DNA of 64,000 nt from Lithospermum erythrorhizon. Taxonomy: Eukaryota; Streptophyta; Magnoliopsida; Boraginales; Boraginaceae. A model generated the notes under the pieces. The model had not been told where the DNA came from. It saw only the letters and a program-made list of their open reading frames with translations, and searched no databases. The translations under genes and the position numbers were made by a program. The stretch covers positions 1 through 64,000 of the forward strand of contig JADFUC010001745.1 in assembly GCA_019722365.1 (NCBI GenBank). Direction: 5' to 3'. This document shows, piece by piece, positions 1-11,992 of the stretch; positions within the stretch are counted from its first letter, which is position 1; the number at the start of each line of letters is the position of its first letter.

Positions 1-455
1 ATCAATTGTACTTCGTTCAGTTACGTATTGCTCTTTACGACTATGTATATCAATGCCAACAAAATTTACATTAAGAATTCACCTTATTTATTTTAGGGAT
101 ATTTGGCTTTTTAATGTTTCAATTTGTCAGCTAAATATTTTATTTTCAATGTTTGCCATCTATTTTTCCTTAAATTAGACTGAAATTCTTTATAAGTTAC
201 TTTCTCTTTTGATAGATAATATAAAGTCATTTCAGAATTGAATAATTGTTGACATTTTGAGAATTTTGGACTTCTAATAAAATCAAAACTTTAATAGAGT
301 AAAGAGTTCATTTATTTGCATGAGAGAAGCACCAGAAACAACTTAAAGAGCAAACACTATCAACTTTAATCATAAAAGTATCATGATGTAGTCCACAATT
401 CTAGTGCTAACTCTATGTTCTGGAATTTAAATTACTTGGGGATTTCTGGGGGTGA
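1..455. other. 3' flank of the kinase locus, no gene seen
   Basis: AT-rich sequence beyond the C-terminal end of the minus-strand kinase. It presumably holds its 3' untranslated region. I see no coding sequence or repeat here. Confidence 0.4.
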
Positions 456-3375
456 TTAAACATCAATGGGGAACCATGGAGTAAGGTGACTATTCCTAAA
501 GGCCGATCCACCCTGCTGTTTCGCGACATTTCTTGCGTCGCTTATTGTTGCTCACTAGTTTGCATTGCCTCGGAGTAGGTTGAAGAAGACGCTATATCTG
601 TCAGGTCCTGCAATGTTTTCAGAGCTTCGACAACTTCACTCATCAGAGGCCTAGTTTTTGGGTTACTGTTAAGACAACGAGCAGCCACCTGAATTGCCTT
701 CTTAGCTCCCCTAATAGAGAACTGTCCTTGAAGCCGTTGATCTATTAGTCTGAAATACCTGTGCTTGTCTGCTAAATATGGTTTTGCCCATTCCAGTAAA
801 TTCTGTTGGCCTTGTGGTTTGTTCTTATCCATGGATTTCGTCAATTAGCATTTCTAGTAAAGGTCACACACAAAACTGTAAACGTCGCTCCTTGATGTCA
901 AGTACAATGCGACAGCCATGACAAATTCAGAATTGGAAAGCAAGTCAGGAGAGAAAATTAATTGCCTAACAAATGCCAAGCAAAGTCTACGCTAATTGAA
1001 ATAAGTAAATGTTAGTAACTTCACATCTTCAAGTGTGATCACCTAACCTAAACATAAATCTGAGAAATGTATTCATCTGCATTGTGATTTGTATGCTTAC
1101 ATTATTGGAAGGATGAGGAGCTAGGTGAAAAGGACTCAAACAATGGTTTTACCTGTCGCCAGGTATTCTGGGGCTGCATACCCATAGGTTCCATAGCAGT
1201 CGACATGGTCTTATCTCCCTCGGTCCATCTTTGGCAAGTCCGAAATCAGAAAGCTTCACATTGTAATCCTGGAGAGAAATAGCCTATTAGAGTAAAGACA
1301 ACTGAACTTTATAATTTCAATAGAGTTTGAAGACATGCATCAACAAGACATTTGAGGATTTAAAATCGATATATAACTGGCCTTTCAGCTTCTTCATGCA
1401 GAAAGGCAAGGCCTTCTAACGCTTCAAGTGCAATTTCATCCCTGAGCTTCCATGGAAGGGAGCAAGGCTCCTACAAGATAAAAAAAGACAATTGGTAAAT
1501 GTAATAGGGTAGAAACTTTCAGATATTGAGCAAGTAAACAGGGAAGAAACAGCAGAGTGAAGGCCAGATGAATATAGAGAAAGACAACAAATATTAGTAA
1601 TGAGAACACTCATGATAGGGTATGCCCTCCGCCCTTTAAAAAACATCTAACACCTGTATGCCCACATTAGACTGTATTTGAAGATGTGAAACAAAAATTA
1701 TATAGGAAAAATTGGCACAACGTACCTTCTTTGTTGACGAGCAGAGTAGTGATTTGTCCAAGTACTTCACCAAAATATTTCCACTACATTGTTAAATTTG
1801 TTCAATTACTTAAGCAGAAGGCGATTACCAATCAGTAAAATGACAGGAGATAAGATGGGAAGGATTAAGATTTCATTGATTAGAAGTGCACAACAAGGTA
1901 GGGGGTTTCTGTCAACTTTAATTAACCAGCACTACCAGAGGCAGCTATCAAATAATAGAGCAAATAGAACTTTGAAGATCTTCTAGTAAGGTATGTAGAA
2001 CCTAAAAAAGGTAGCTAAAATAATTAGTAATATAGGCACACAGCTAAAGCAGATCTTGGATAAGTGATGAGGAAGTTAATAAAAAATATCTGTTTTGATT
2101 AAGCGGCAATATGGGTATATACTTCAAATAGGTGGTTATCTAGACTCCCCCGAGGCATAAACTCATAAAACCAGCATCCTTTGGTCATCCCTCCATGCAG
2201 TAGCCGATCAAGCTTCACTAGATTAGGGGTGGAGAGTGCCAAGGAAATACACTTCAGCCTGAAACATAAGAATGCATTTAAGAGAAAAAAATGGACTACA
2301 AACTTCCAGATCGAATTTTTGCAATTCTTACGAGCCATTCTCTGTGACTGGAACCATCGTGGTTGAGAGTTTCACACTACCTTTGTTCGGTTGGTGAGCA
2401 CAGATCCATGATCATTAACCCAACCTTTAAAAGACACATCCAACCACCCTCGCCAGGATACCAGGCCTAAAGTTCCTTGTTGCTGATTTCAGCTCACTAA
2501 AGTGAACTTCCCGCAGTTGAGAAGCAACTTTTAGTTCCTGACGATGTTAGGGTAGATGTACTACTTTCCCTGTGTCTTGAGCTTCGAGTATGACCCTAGA
2601 TTAAAACGGTTGGTCTTTGCTGAAATTATTAGAGGATTTGTTGCTCTCCTGCTACATGTAAGAATATGTTACACAGATTACAAACATTATAGAAACTTGA
2701 AACAATGTAGAGAAAGATGTTTATGAAGGCATAATACAGATGCAGTAACTAAAAAAGGGGAAAAAGTGTTGTGAATTGTGATGGGAAGCTTATCCGAAGT
2801 GCAATAATAAACAGCAAACAGAATGCATCCTTAGCTGGAGCATCCGAAGACAACAGAATAAAGCAAACAGCAAACTCAAGAATAAACTGCCATGGAGCAA
2901 TGCAGAATAAATACCGTACATTAAAAAGCCTTCAACGGAATCAATATCCAATGTCAATTCCAGAAAATCAAACTAAAACAATAATAATCAAGTCTCCACC
3001 AGCCAGCAAGCATTGGTAGAATCCTGGTTCACTTTAAAACCAATTGGCAATGAGGGAGTAAGCGCAGTATATATTGAGCAGGAAACTAGATGTGGGGCGT
3101 GTGACATGCTGGTATTCGGTGACAACATAATAATGCAAACTCAAACAAACTAAGTCATGGTAGTATTGTTAAGTACTAATATTCAAAATATACATCCTAA
3201 TAATGATAACCAAAATAAATAAATATTAATAGTTAAAGAGCCGTAAACTAAAGCTCAGTTAGAAGACATGAAATGGAGATAAAAAGATACCATCATGTGC
3301 ATTAGAAGTACAGGAGCCATCAACTTTGGGCCTTGAGTAATGGTGAAGTAAAACCCTGAACAAACAGCCTCTCAT
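456..3375 (-). pseudogene. Receptor-like cytoplasmic kinase, subfamily VII (PBL34/35/36-like), disrupted
   Basis: A Ser/Thr protein kinase of the plant RLCK-VII family, whose members relay signals from cell-surface receptors at the plasma membrane. Likely exons on the minus strand are 3291-3375 (start MRGCLFR, donor GTATC), about 2640-2332 (VASQLRE, FSELKSATRNFRPG, HREWL), 2258-2123 (AEVYFLG, then YEFMPRGSLDNHLF), 1470 to about 1345 (LAFLHEEAERPVIYR), 1268-1153 (KLSDFGLAKDGP) and about 925-456 (SMDKNKPQGQQNLLEWAKPY, RPLMSEVVEALKTLQDL). The VASQLR stretch and the SMSEVVEAL-type tail resemble the PBL34/35/36 subgroup; this is from memory of the family. As written the gene is broken: the catalytic YRDFK reads YRF then a stop near 1357, the activation segment after DFGLAKDGP is frameshifted, and exon 3 has several single-base insertions. 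After the stop at 542 a shifted frame (QQGGSAFRN) continues to a TAA at 456-458, so the tail is frameshifted too. There is no Gly2, so no N-myristoylation signal is seen, although Cys4 is present. The lesions may instead be consensus errors. Confidence 0.75.
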
Positions 3376-3426
3376 TTCTTCTTCCTCTAACCCCTTCTTG
3401 GTTTCCTTTAGGTCCCTCATTCAACA

Positions 3427-3434
3427 TTTATATA
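3427..3434 (-). promoter_or_regulatory. TATA box of the kinase gene
   Basis: TATATAAA on the minus strand, about 52 bases upstream of the exon 1 ATG at 3375. Transcription would start near 3400, giving a very short leader. The position supports the chosen start codon. Confidence 0.45.
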
Positions 3435-3906
3435 TCGCGCTTCTAACCCCATTTCTCTACCAAAATAAAATTCAACCAAAATAAATGATTAGCCTATACC
3501 AAAATCAAAAACATAAAAACATTCCAAAATTTTCTCTTTTTTGTGCTCTTCGCTAAAGAATATAACTTTCTTTTGTATGGCTTTCCTCCTCCTAGTTCTC
3601 TCTTTTCCTCCTTCTCTTTTCCTTTAAGCTATAATATAAAAGCTACTGATTAAACCCCATGAAAAAATCTCATCTTTTGCATATTCTTCCATCATTTGCT
3701 TCAAATTTATTGTTCAGTCCCAAAAATGGAAGAAAAAACTAAATTCGAAAAAGATAAATATTTCTGGGGGACACAAAATCAAAACATGACTACAAAAACC
3801 TTTAAATGGAGAAATGAAGATGACCCAACAAAATTTCTTCACTTATAATTGTCTTTTATTGCAAATATGTTCAATTTCAGATAAATGATAAATTCTGAAA
3901 TGGATG

Positions 3907-4176
3907 ATTTTGTTAATGTTCTACGTTGTCTATTTCGACCTTGAAACGCCTCCATGGCAGTTAGTCTAATCATGATATGGGAGGTTATTTGAGATGTGCA
4001 TCGGTAAATTAGTAGCCACCCAGCCTACAGCGCCAGCCAAAAAGCCGAGATATTCCGCCAACAGCCTTGAATTCAGCAATTCTGCCTGCTAGGGATCAGA
4101 CACTTAGATCACGTGGTAGCATCATGAGCGGCCGTCTCCAGATTGAGATATGACGTGACATTTTGTTAATGTTCTA
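3907..4176. mobile_element. 236-bp insert between perfect 17-bp direct repeats
   Basis: The sequence ATTTTGTTAATGTTCTA occurs at 3907-3923 and again at 4160-4176. The 236 bases between are much richer in G+C than the surroundings. A 17-bp duplication is typical of LINE-machinery retroposition (a SINE or a processed transcript). I see no poly(A) tail and no clear tRNA A and B boxes, so the inserted sequence is unidentified. Confidence 0.5.
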
Positions 4177-6011
4177 TATGTAAATATTTGGAACTCAGAC
4201 ATAATCCATAGAACAACTGAGTGTACTGAAAATGACATTTCATGAAAAAACATCAACATTTCCCAAAAAAGATATACACTCACGACATTAAAATAAGGTT
4301 GCTTTCAAGAAACAATGCAAAATGAAAAAAAAAAAATTGAATTTCAGATGAATACTTAGTATATATAATACATTTTGACAGGATTGGAATCAATTAGAAA
4401 TTAATTATGTGTGGCACAATATAGAAATAAATGAAAAGACGTGAAGTATAAATAGAGTACTTTATGGTTTTGCATGTGATGGGTAGTGGAATCACTTACG
4501 TGTATGAGACGAACTTTACATAAATGAGAGATTTTATTGAATTATTTATGATATGTAAATAGATAATTAGGTCTTTATTACTCTTTAGCCAAATGCAAAA
4601 TAGATGATATTTTATTTTGAGATTATTACATTAACCGTTTGAAAAAAGTATGATAAAAAAACATAAAGTTTTATTGGTTTAAGATTAGAACCAAAATTCT
4701 TAATTAATGAAAATAAAATGAGAAGGTTAGTAAAGAGTTTTAAAAGACAAATAAAAAGGTGAATTATTAGACAAATTGAATGAGCAGTATTTTTTTTATC
4801 AAATATTTTTTTAAAATTAACCTTGCGATGAAAATGCGATTAAATAAAGTATGATTAAATAGTATTACAAATTAGAATCTAATCTAACTAAAACCGGGTT
4901 AAGTAAGTGTTTTCAAATAAAGTAGAATAAATTATCTAAACGAAAGTAGAAGTAAAATCTCCTTGTAGAAGTTTGAATTAAAAGCTATCTTGCTTAGAAT
5001 TTATTAGTCGTCGAGCTCTTTCACCAAATATTATATAGCATACTTTCTCCGTTTTTATTTTTGTTCCTAGGACATTGCATGTGGTATTAGTATATTGTAC
5101 ACACATTTATCCCTAATTAATGAATAAATCATTTATTAAAGGACGCTCCTTAAGCTTTCAATTCTTATGAACAATGACATTCCTTAATACACTTTCTATT
5201 CATTGTTGCATATTAGTAAGACTATTAAATAGAGGTTTAAAAGTAAAGTTTACATAGATAGTAATTGAAAACTAAGAGCGAAAATATTTTGAAATAAAAA
5301 ATGCTATGATGAAAAATAAAAAATGAAGGGGAATATTCAAATATATTTCATTTGCATCATTTAAGAAATGAGCAGTAAAATTCCAGATTAGTCGATATTT
5401 TTTACAATAATGCATTATTGTTTATGATGTTATTTTTATCTTCATCAAATGATAACCACCACTTCACTTTTGTGCTAAATTAAATGTAACTTTACACATA
5501 ATAAATTAGGTGAAATGAAAATTAAATTCGATTATTAATGGTTGGATAAAATTTAAACTGTATTTTAAGATACTACACCCCACAATTCTTTTATGGAAAT
5601 AAAGAGTAATAATTTCCTCAGATCCTATACTCATTTGTGTCTCCTATTTGTTCCATGATATAAATTTGTACATTAAATTTTGAGATACAATAAGCATTTA
5701 TGATACTCTTTTGGTTTTTTTAGTTATAATACTTTTTGTTTCAATTTTTTATCATTTGTAGTTTTAATACATCATTTAGATAAACTTTCCTTTAAACCCT
5801 GTTTAATAGTTTCATTAATGTTGTAATCCACTATTTCTTAATTAAGGAAAAGTATGTTAGGAATGCCATTTTGTTTTGGAGAAATGAAAAAGTTGTATGC
5901 AGATAGTATCATTTAACAATTAATTTATCAATTAATTAGAGATATATGTGTAAAAATCCACTATTTCTTAATTTGTGTACAATGATAAGAAAGATAAAAA
6001 AACATTCGAAA
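4177..6011. other. AT-rich intergenic DNA, no gene seen
   Basis: No coding sequence is recognisable. A stretch at about 5038-5065 resembles a Stowaway-type terminus, but no matching partner end was found. Confidence 0.4.
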
Positions 6012-6013
6012 TA

Positions 6014-6267
6014 CTCCATCCGTTCACTTTTAGTTGTCTTACTAGCCATTTACATATAGATTAAGAAAATGAAGAAATAGTCAAAAAGTCTGTTTGAAAA
6101 TGTAGAATGACAATTAATTGAAAGCAATATGTGGTTGGTTATTAATTTTAATAATAAAAGTAAATAAAATATTGAAAATGTATAATTATAATTTTACATC
6201 TTTAGAAAGACAATTAATTTAAATAAAAAATAAGCCTAGAAAGACAAGTATATATGAATAGAGGGAG
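6014..6267. mobile_element. Stowaway-like MITE (Tc1/mariner type)
   Basis: The left end begins CTCCATCCGTTC and the right end, read on the other strand, begins CTCCCTCTATTC. Both continue into CTTGTCTT/GTTGTCTT and a TAG. TA dinucleotides flank both ends (6012-6013 and 6268-6269), as expected for Stowaway target duplications. It is 254 bp long and has no coding capacity, so it is a non-autonomous element. Confidence 0.7.
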
Positions 6268-6269
6268 TA

Positions 6270-7039
6270 TAAAATTACACATTGCATGATGTACACATTT
6301 ATAGTATGAATATTAAATGTGATGATCAGGATATATCTGATTGGTAGAAATAAGCTACAGTCTTGAAAGTATTAGCGGCCTCGTAACCGTGCGATGTGGG
6401 TTCACTCATGAAGCCTTGTGTTGATTGTTGAAGTAGTTAAAAAAGCAGTCACTGGTAAGCCGCATATCATGTAATTATTTCTTTAAATACGACGAGGGGA
6501 TGCCGATTCTTGTGATGGTTTGACCTAAATTCAAGGGTTTGAATTGAATCAATTTGTATTTATAATGTATAAAATCTGTTAAATAAATTATTATTTTATT
6601 ATTAAGTCGTAGTAGAAAGTTGATCAAAATGACTTTTAAGAATTGATCCAACATTGATTTTGGGCCAGCCATACGAATGGTGCACAGAACACAAGTACAC
6701 AACACACTTGCACTTGCAATTGAAGAAGACATAGACTTCGACAAAAAAACATGGATTATGGGTTGCCTTTCAGTTTGCAGTCATGTATCTACATCAGGGC
6801 TCAGGCTTGTCCTCACAAAACAAATATACCTATTGAGCTGAATCAGCCCCAAATCACACAAGGGCACAACTGCACAGAGGCCGTTGATGCGGATATGTAG
6901 GCAGGCAGGCAGAGCATCTGCTTTGTTTTCTAGGGGCAGGCGGGCGAATCTGCTTTGTTTTTCTTTTATTTTTACACATTTTTTGTTAAGTCTCATCACA
7001 TATTTGAGTTTGAGTTGAGGCCTTGAGGGAGATTTGGAA
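6270..7039. other. Intergenic, no gene seen
   Basis: Holds a tRNA-like patch near 6375-6410 (GTGGGTTCACTC) that could be a SINE fragment, but no ends or duplication could be defined. Nothing else is recognisable. Confidence 0.3.
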
Positions 7040-7379
7040 CTAGTGGGTGTATGAACCGGCCCGGCCCGGCCCATAAGGATCGGTGGCCCGGCCCTTAGGA
7101 TCGAACCGTGTAACATGTTCGTATTGTAGGACCCATAGACAGGCCGGATGACACATTAAGGAATTCTTGGGACACATTGGTTCGAGACACATGTATCGAG
7201 GGGCGTAGTCTGGATTTGGAGTTAACGATACAACGTTTATAAGATTTACAATTTTTTTTTGTAGCGGTACCCGTTTGGATCTGATTGTACACGTTTATTA
7301 CATATTTGCTTAAATTGAACAAATTACATTTAGCAAAAATTTGTAAAATTGAACAATAACATTTTTAATAGAATAACTT

Positions 7380-8620
7380 TTTTATTAACTTCAAATAGGT
7401 AGTTTAAGATCTGAGACCTTTTCATAGCGTTAAGGCGGCGCATGCAGTTAGCGAATGCGATACAATGATTACGTTCCGGTCCTTTCGGTGAAACACAGAA
7501 AGTTACAAAATCTGGCGGTTAGGTTGTGGCGTTCCACAAGTGGTCCTATCGGGTAAGTAAACATGGTGTGTGTTTCGTCACCGTCCTCAAGGCGCTTCCA
7601 TTTTCGTTTTGGCGTCATAAAGCTCGTCATCAGCAATTGTAATATACTCACCCAGGCCATAAAAGTTGGCACACGCCCGAGCAAGGCGGGAAATTGCTGA
7701 TCCTTTCGGCGGATGGTCTGTTGGAAATCAATGAGGGGTGATTCCACTTTTTATTGTGCCGTTGCGACAATTGTGTATCAATTCATTTATCAGGTTGGTT
7801 AAATGTGATTACTAGAACTTAGTGTTCACCTTAGTAATGTGGTATATTACCCCAATTGTGGGTTCTCATGAAATATTTAAAGGGTTATAGGCGATTCTAG
7901 ATGCTACTTCGTTAATCGTTATAATAATATGGTGGTCAATTATTATTATTATACAACTTCTTATTATATGAAGTAGAAGGTAGCCTTGTCTGATGATATT
8001 CGAATAATATTTCATGAATGAAATTCACTTGAGACTTGTATATTGAGAAATGTATTTCTCAATATTTTATATATTGTCAAATATATATGTTAATAGACAT
8101 CAATTGGTTAAACTTGCAAGTTTAATCAATTAAACAACTTGATAAGCTATTCGATAGTGACTCGTTAGTATTTTAATTGACTTGTTAAGTGAATTAAAAT
8201 AGAACAACTCACTAGTAACTCATTATTTAATTATAAGTTCATAACGGTCTAATTAAGTTGCGAGTTAGTGATTTCCCTAACAGCGAATTGTAGGTATGGA
8301 ATTTTGGGACTTAGTATTTAAAGAGGGATGGGTTTTCTATGACATAAGTCACAAAACCTCCACCCCCTCTCAAAGCCGCCCCCTCCGCCCAGAAATTGGA
8401 AAATTTTCTCTTCCAATTCTCATTTCATCAAACTCTAGCAAGTTCAAGTTTTCGGTTCATTTCCCTCTTGGTGTGTGTGTGCAATCAGAGATCTAAATGG
8501 AGGTGTTGAATGGCGTTGGGGGGATCTTGTGAGGGCTTTCCACTTGTGAGGCACTACGTGGGAATTGGGTTCAATCCGCTTCCGTTGAAATGTAAAATTC
8601 GTATTCATCATTTTTCGTTT
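7380..8620 (+). mobile_element. LTR-retrotransposon-like fragment inside the hAT-like element
   Basis: The segment around 7928-7965 shares TGGTCAATTATTATTATA with the reverse complement of about 17190-17215. The flanks on both sides (GCGACAATTGT upstream, a T/A-rich leader with TAACTTGTTAG-type strings downstream) also resemble each other. The two are therefore members of one repeat family in opposite orientation. The layout suggests an LTR and adjoining internal sequence, but no polymerase or protease domain is visible. Confidence 0.35.
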
Positions 8621-9560
8621 TATGTTTAGATTAATTTACATTATTTTGAGAATCAAAGGATATATGAATTGGTGTTTATCACGATTAAATTCATACTAGA
8701 TTCTAACGAGGATCCACGATAACCTTGAAAACCTCTTACGACACTCCCTAAAAGATTTCTTCTCTTGGAGGCATAGTGAACTGATTTCATAGAACTTAGT
8801 TAAGTTGATACTTGTGATTTGTGAACTTGTGATTATTAGAAATGAAAAATAGTCTATTATCAAGAAAAACTTCTGCACATTTTCTACTATAAGCAGTACC
8901 TTGTTTTAGCAAGCAGTACCACGACAATTCATAGCGGCTACAACGTTTTACATTAGTACAATGAATGCAAAGCCCCAGTCGGCTCCGGTAGAGTGAGAGT
9001 ACCAAGTACGGTGGGAGGAGATCTATTTCCTCAAATTGAGGCATCGACATGACAACCCGACGGAGGCCGATGTTGGCACCACGGCTTGGTTGATACTTTG
9101 AAGATGTTGGCGAGCGTATTATTGAAGAATGAGGTGAATGGGATGAAAGCGGAGATAACAAGGTTCGCGTGGATGTCGATGTGATGAAGGACAAAGAGGA
9201 GAGGATGTTGAGCAGAGATGGCCAGCGATGATGATCTTATGGATGGGATGCGCAACACGATCACGGAGGCTCGCTTCACATTTACTTCCACCTCCACCAC
9301 CGCCATCAGCCCCTATTGAGACTCGGGATGATGCGCTGCGTATAGCAGTGATGCTGAAACTTGATCGTTGAAGAGGACTTGAAGAAACACATGAATGAAT
9401 GTGTTTGTGTTTTCATGTATGATGTTAAAGATTTTGAACAATGTTTTTATTTATGTACTTTTGTCTTTGAGCGATTTCGTTTCATGTTATGTTTGAACTT
9501 GTTGGTTTAGCTTAAATTATCGTCAGCAGACAATATTTATATTACTATTGTTATGTTTTA

Positions 9561-9578
9561 ACTATATATATATATATG
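9561..9578. repeat. (AT)n microsatellite
   Basis: Short perfect AT run inside the hAT-like element. Confidence 0.7.
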
Positions 9579-10224
9579 TTTGTCAAATGCGTTTAATATG
9601 GTATTATCGGTAGTTTCTTATATTTGTGAATGTTTTAAGAAGATTTTAGTGTTAGTTTAAGTTGTGCTTGGTGTTGTCGACTTATAGTGTGATTGTGTTG
9701 GAAAACAAATGTTTATGAGTTGTGTGCATTTTTTCTGTATAAGCGATGAATGCCGTTTACATTGAAGCATTGTGCATTTACTCTTGAAAATTCCATTAGT
9801 ATGGTATTGGTTTATGAAGCGGTGCAGTAAGAAGGCTAAAGAGGCTTTGAGGCGGGTAGAATACTTACAGACCAGGTGGGCTCGAACCGGGCCGGGGCAC
9901 AGGCCCGTCCATTGGCCCGTCAGGTCCTTTTAGCGGATAGGGGGGCCGTTCATTGAGCCCTAGTGGGCGAGGCAGTCAGACAAACTAGTGGGCCGGGCCG
10001 TATTGTCAATCTAAATATGGGACTAAACTTTGACACAATATCATGAAAAGGTGCGACCGGCAACATTAGTTTTGTAATAGTTCTTATAGTTCATGAAATT
10101 CAAAAGATTTAGTACTTATTCTAGATATGAAGTTGCAAATAATAATAATTCTTGATAATTAATGTCCTTGCTATTATACCTAATGACATAAAAGTGGTTC
10201 AATTAAAGTTGGAGTTAGTTAAAC

Positions 10225-10915
10225 TTAATTTGAATTATCAAAATGTATTATCTTGTAATTTTGGCAATTATTAATTTAACACCACATCCCAGTGGAAGGA
10301 TGACCAAAATATTATCTTAGAGAGTTTATTAAATAATGAGTATTAATTTATCAATTTCTCTTGTAGTTAATAATTGCAAAAGAAATAATCACCCCGAATA
10401 TGATGGTGCAATGGGAGTATTAATTTATCGTTAAAATAGAAAAGGCGAAACAAGCATGAATTATTAAGGTATCACCACATCCACGAGTTAGGACCGACCA
10501 AAAATATTATATTAGAGTTTATTAAATAATTGACTCTTGAATTTATCGAAACTACATTGTAAAAAAAAAATCAATAACGTCAGTGGGGCTGGCCAAAAAT
10601 ATTATCTTAGAAAGTTTATTAAAGAATCGAATATTAATTTATTGAGTTTCTACAGTAGTTGATAATTGAAAAAAAAGCAACCACGAATGCACCCCTATCC
10701 CGAGTCGAGGACCATTAAAATATTATTTTAGAGTTTATTAAAAATCGAGTATTAATTTATCGAGCTTCAATATTAATTGATAATTGCAAATAAAATGAAA
10801 AATGAATTAAAAAAACTGGAAATGATTAATTTAGCACACTTGTCAGTGGGAAGCCAGGTCAAAATATTATTTTAGGCGATTTATTAAATAATCAAGTATT
10901 AATTTATCGAGTTTA
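10225..10915 (+). repeat. AT-rich tandem array, about five units of 110-140 bp
   Basis: Each unit contains AATATTATCTTAGAGAGTTT or a close variant, then TTATTAAATAATCGAGTATT-like sequence, then TTAATTTATCGAG and TGATAATTG. Units start near 10278, 10470, 10578, 10690 and 10830. The spacer in each holds a short G-rich piece such as CAGTGG. A related two-unit array with the same left flank lies at 32085-32460, so this is a dispersed family rather than a local accident. Confidence 0.75.
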
Positions 10916-11955
10916 AAAAAACATAAAAAGGTAGCCACACATGTGTACAAACATTAAACACAATTAATATTATAAACATTAAACACAAATAAACACAAAT
11001 ACATTAAACACCAAAATAAAACATTGATATTAAGAGGGCCATATAATAGTTTATTTGCTGAACAATAACCTTCTTTTCCTCAACTCAATCTGGACAGAAT
11101 TTGAAGTTGCTAATAAGGTAATCATGCAGTGCGAACCATGATAGTTGCAGAACAGACAAACCTAATCTGGGCAACTAATAATTAATAATCATTTTCTGTT
11201 TTTATTTTAATGGGTTCATTTCTAGAATAATTTATGTAATAATAATGACTTACTTTTTTATTTTTAATTACATTTTTTACAATTGTCTGATTTTCTAATT
11301 TATGGATTTTTTTCTTTTTGATATTAAGCGATGAGATGACTCAAAATGCCGAGCAGGATAGACTCGAATTTTAACATAGGATTCTCATTTCATTATTGAG
11401 ACTTATAAAAATTATAATTAACATTAATAAGAAAAATTGTTGCGATTTTTAAATATGAATATTGCATTAAAAGTATAATGACAAGAATATAATGACAATT
11501 GAAACCATTCAAATTTATCGACATTTCATCTCACTGCTTGAAATTGATTGATAATATCTCGATCATACTAAATAGTTCTTTTTCGACATATTGGCTCGAA
11601 GTGAAGTGTATTTAACCATTTACCATTAGGTATACATTCTTGTCAACTGTATTTATGTACGGAGTATTATTTATAGAAGGTACGATATGATATTATGGTT
11701 GACCTTGCTAGCTACCGAGTATTACATTATTTTGGGATAATATAGTTACTTCTTAATTGGGTGAATGGCATTATGGTCACTTGAGTTTATTATAAATAAA
11801 TTAGATTAAACGAGGTTTTTAAATATTATCATGTAGGTCATTTTGACGTTTGGACTTCCTCAGTCTTTTATACCTCCACATAATTAATAGCATTATATTT
11901 CATAAAATTATTTTTATAGCGGTACAATTATTATAGATTATTTTTTAAAATACAT

Positions 11956-11992
<37 letters not shown>

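Larger units (their letters stand above)
7040..10013. mobile_element. hAT-like element with GGCCC-rich ends, probably non-autonomous
   Basis: The left end reads TAGTGGGTGTATGAACCGG followed by repeated GGCCC. The right end, on the other strand, reads TAGATTGACAATACGGCCC followed by GGCCCA. The TAG start, the short TGT/TGA-rich stretch and the GGCCC array match a common plant hAT terminus (recalled family knowledge). More GGCCC-type motifs lie at 9889-9960. No hAT transposase domain was found, and no clean 8-bp target duplication, so the ends are old or approximate. An LTR-like fragment sits inside at about 7380-8620. Confidence 0.5.

Noticed and set aside
6360..6440. tRNA- or SINE-like patch with GTGGGTTCACTC.
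   Set aside because: No A box at the right spacing and no flanking duplication. Too little to call.
9031..9306. 91-codon minus-strand open frame in the hAT-like element.
   Set aside because: No recognisable motif; the G+C-richer patch gives long chance frames on both strands.
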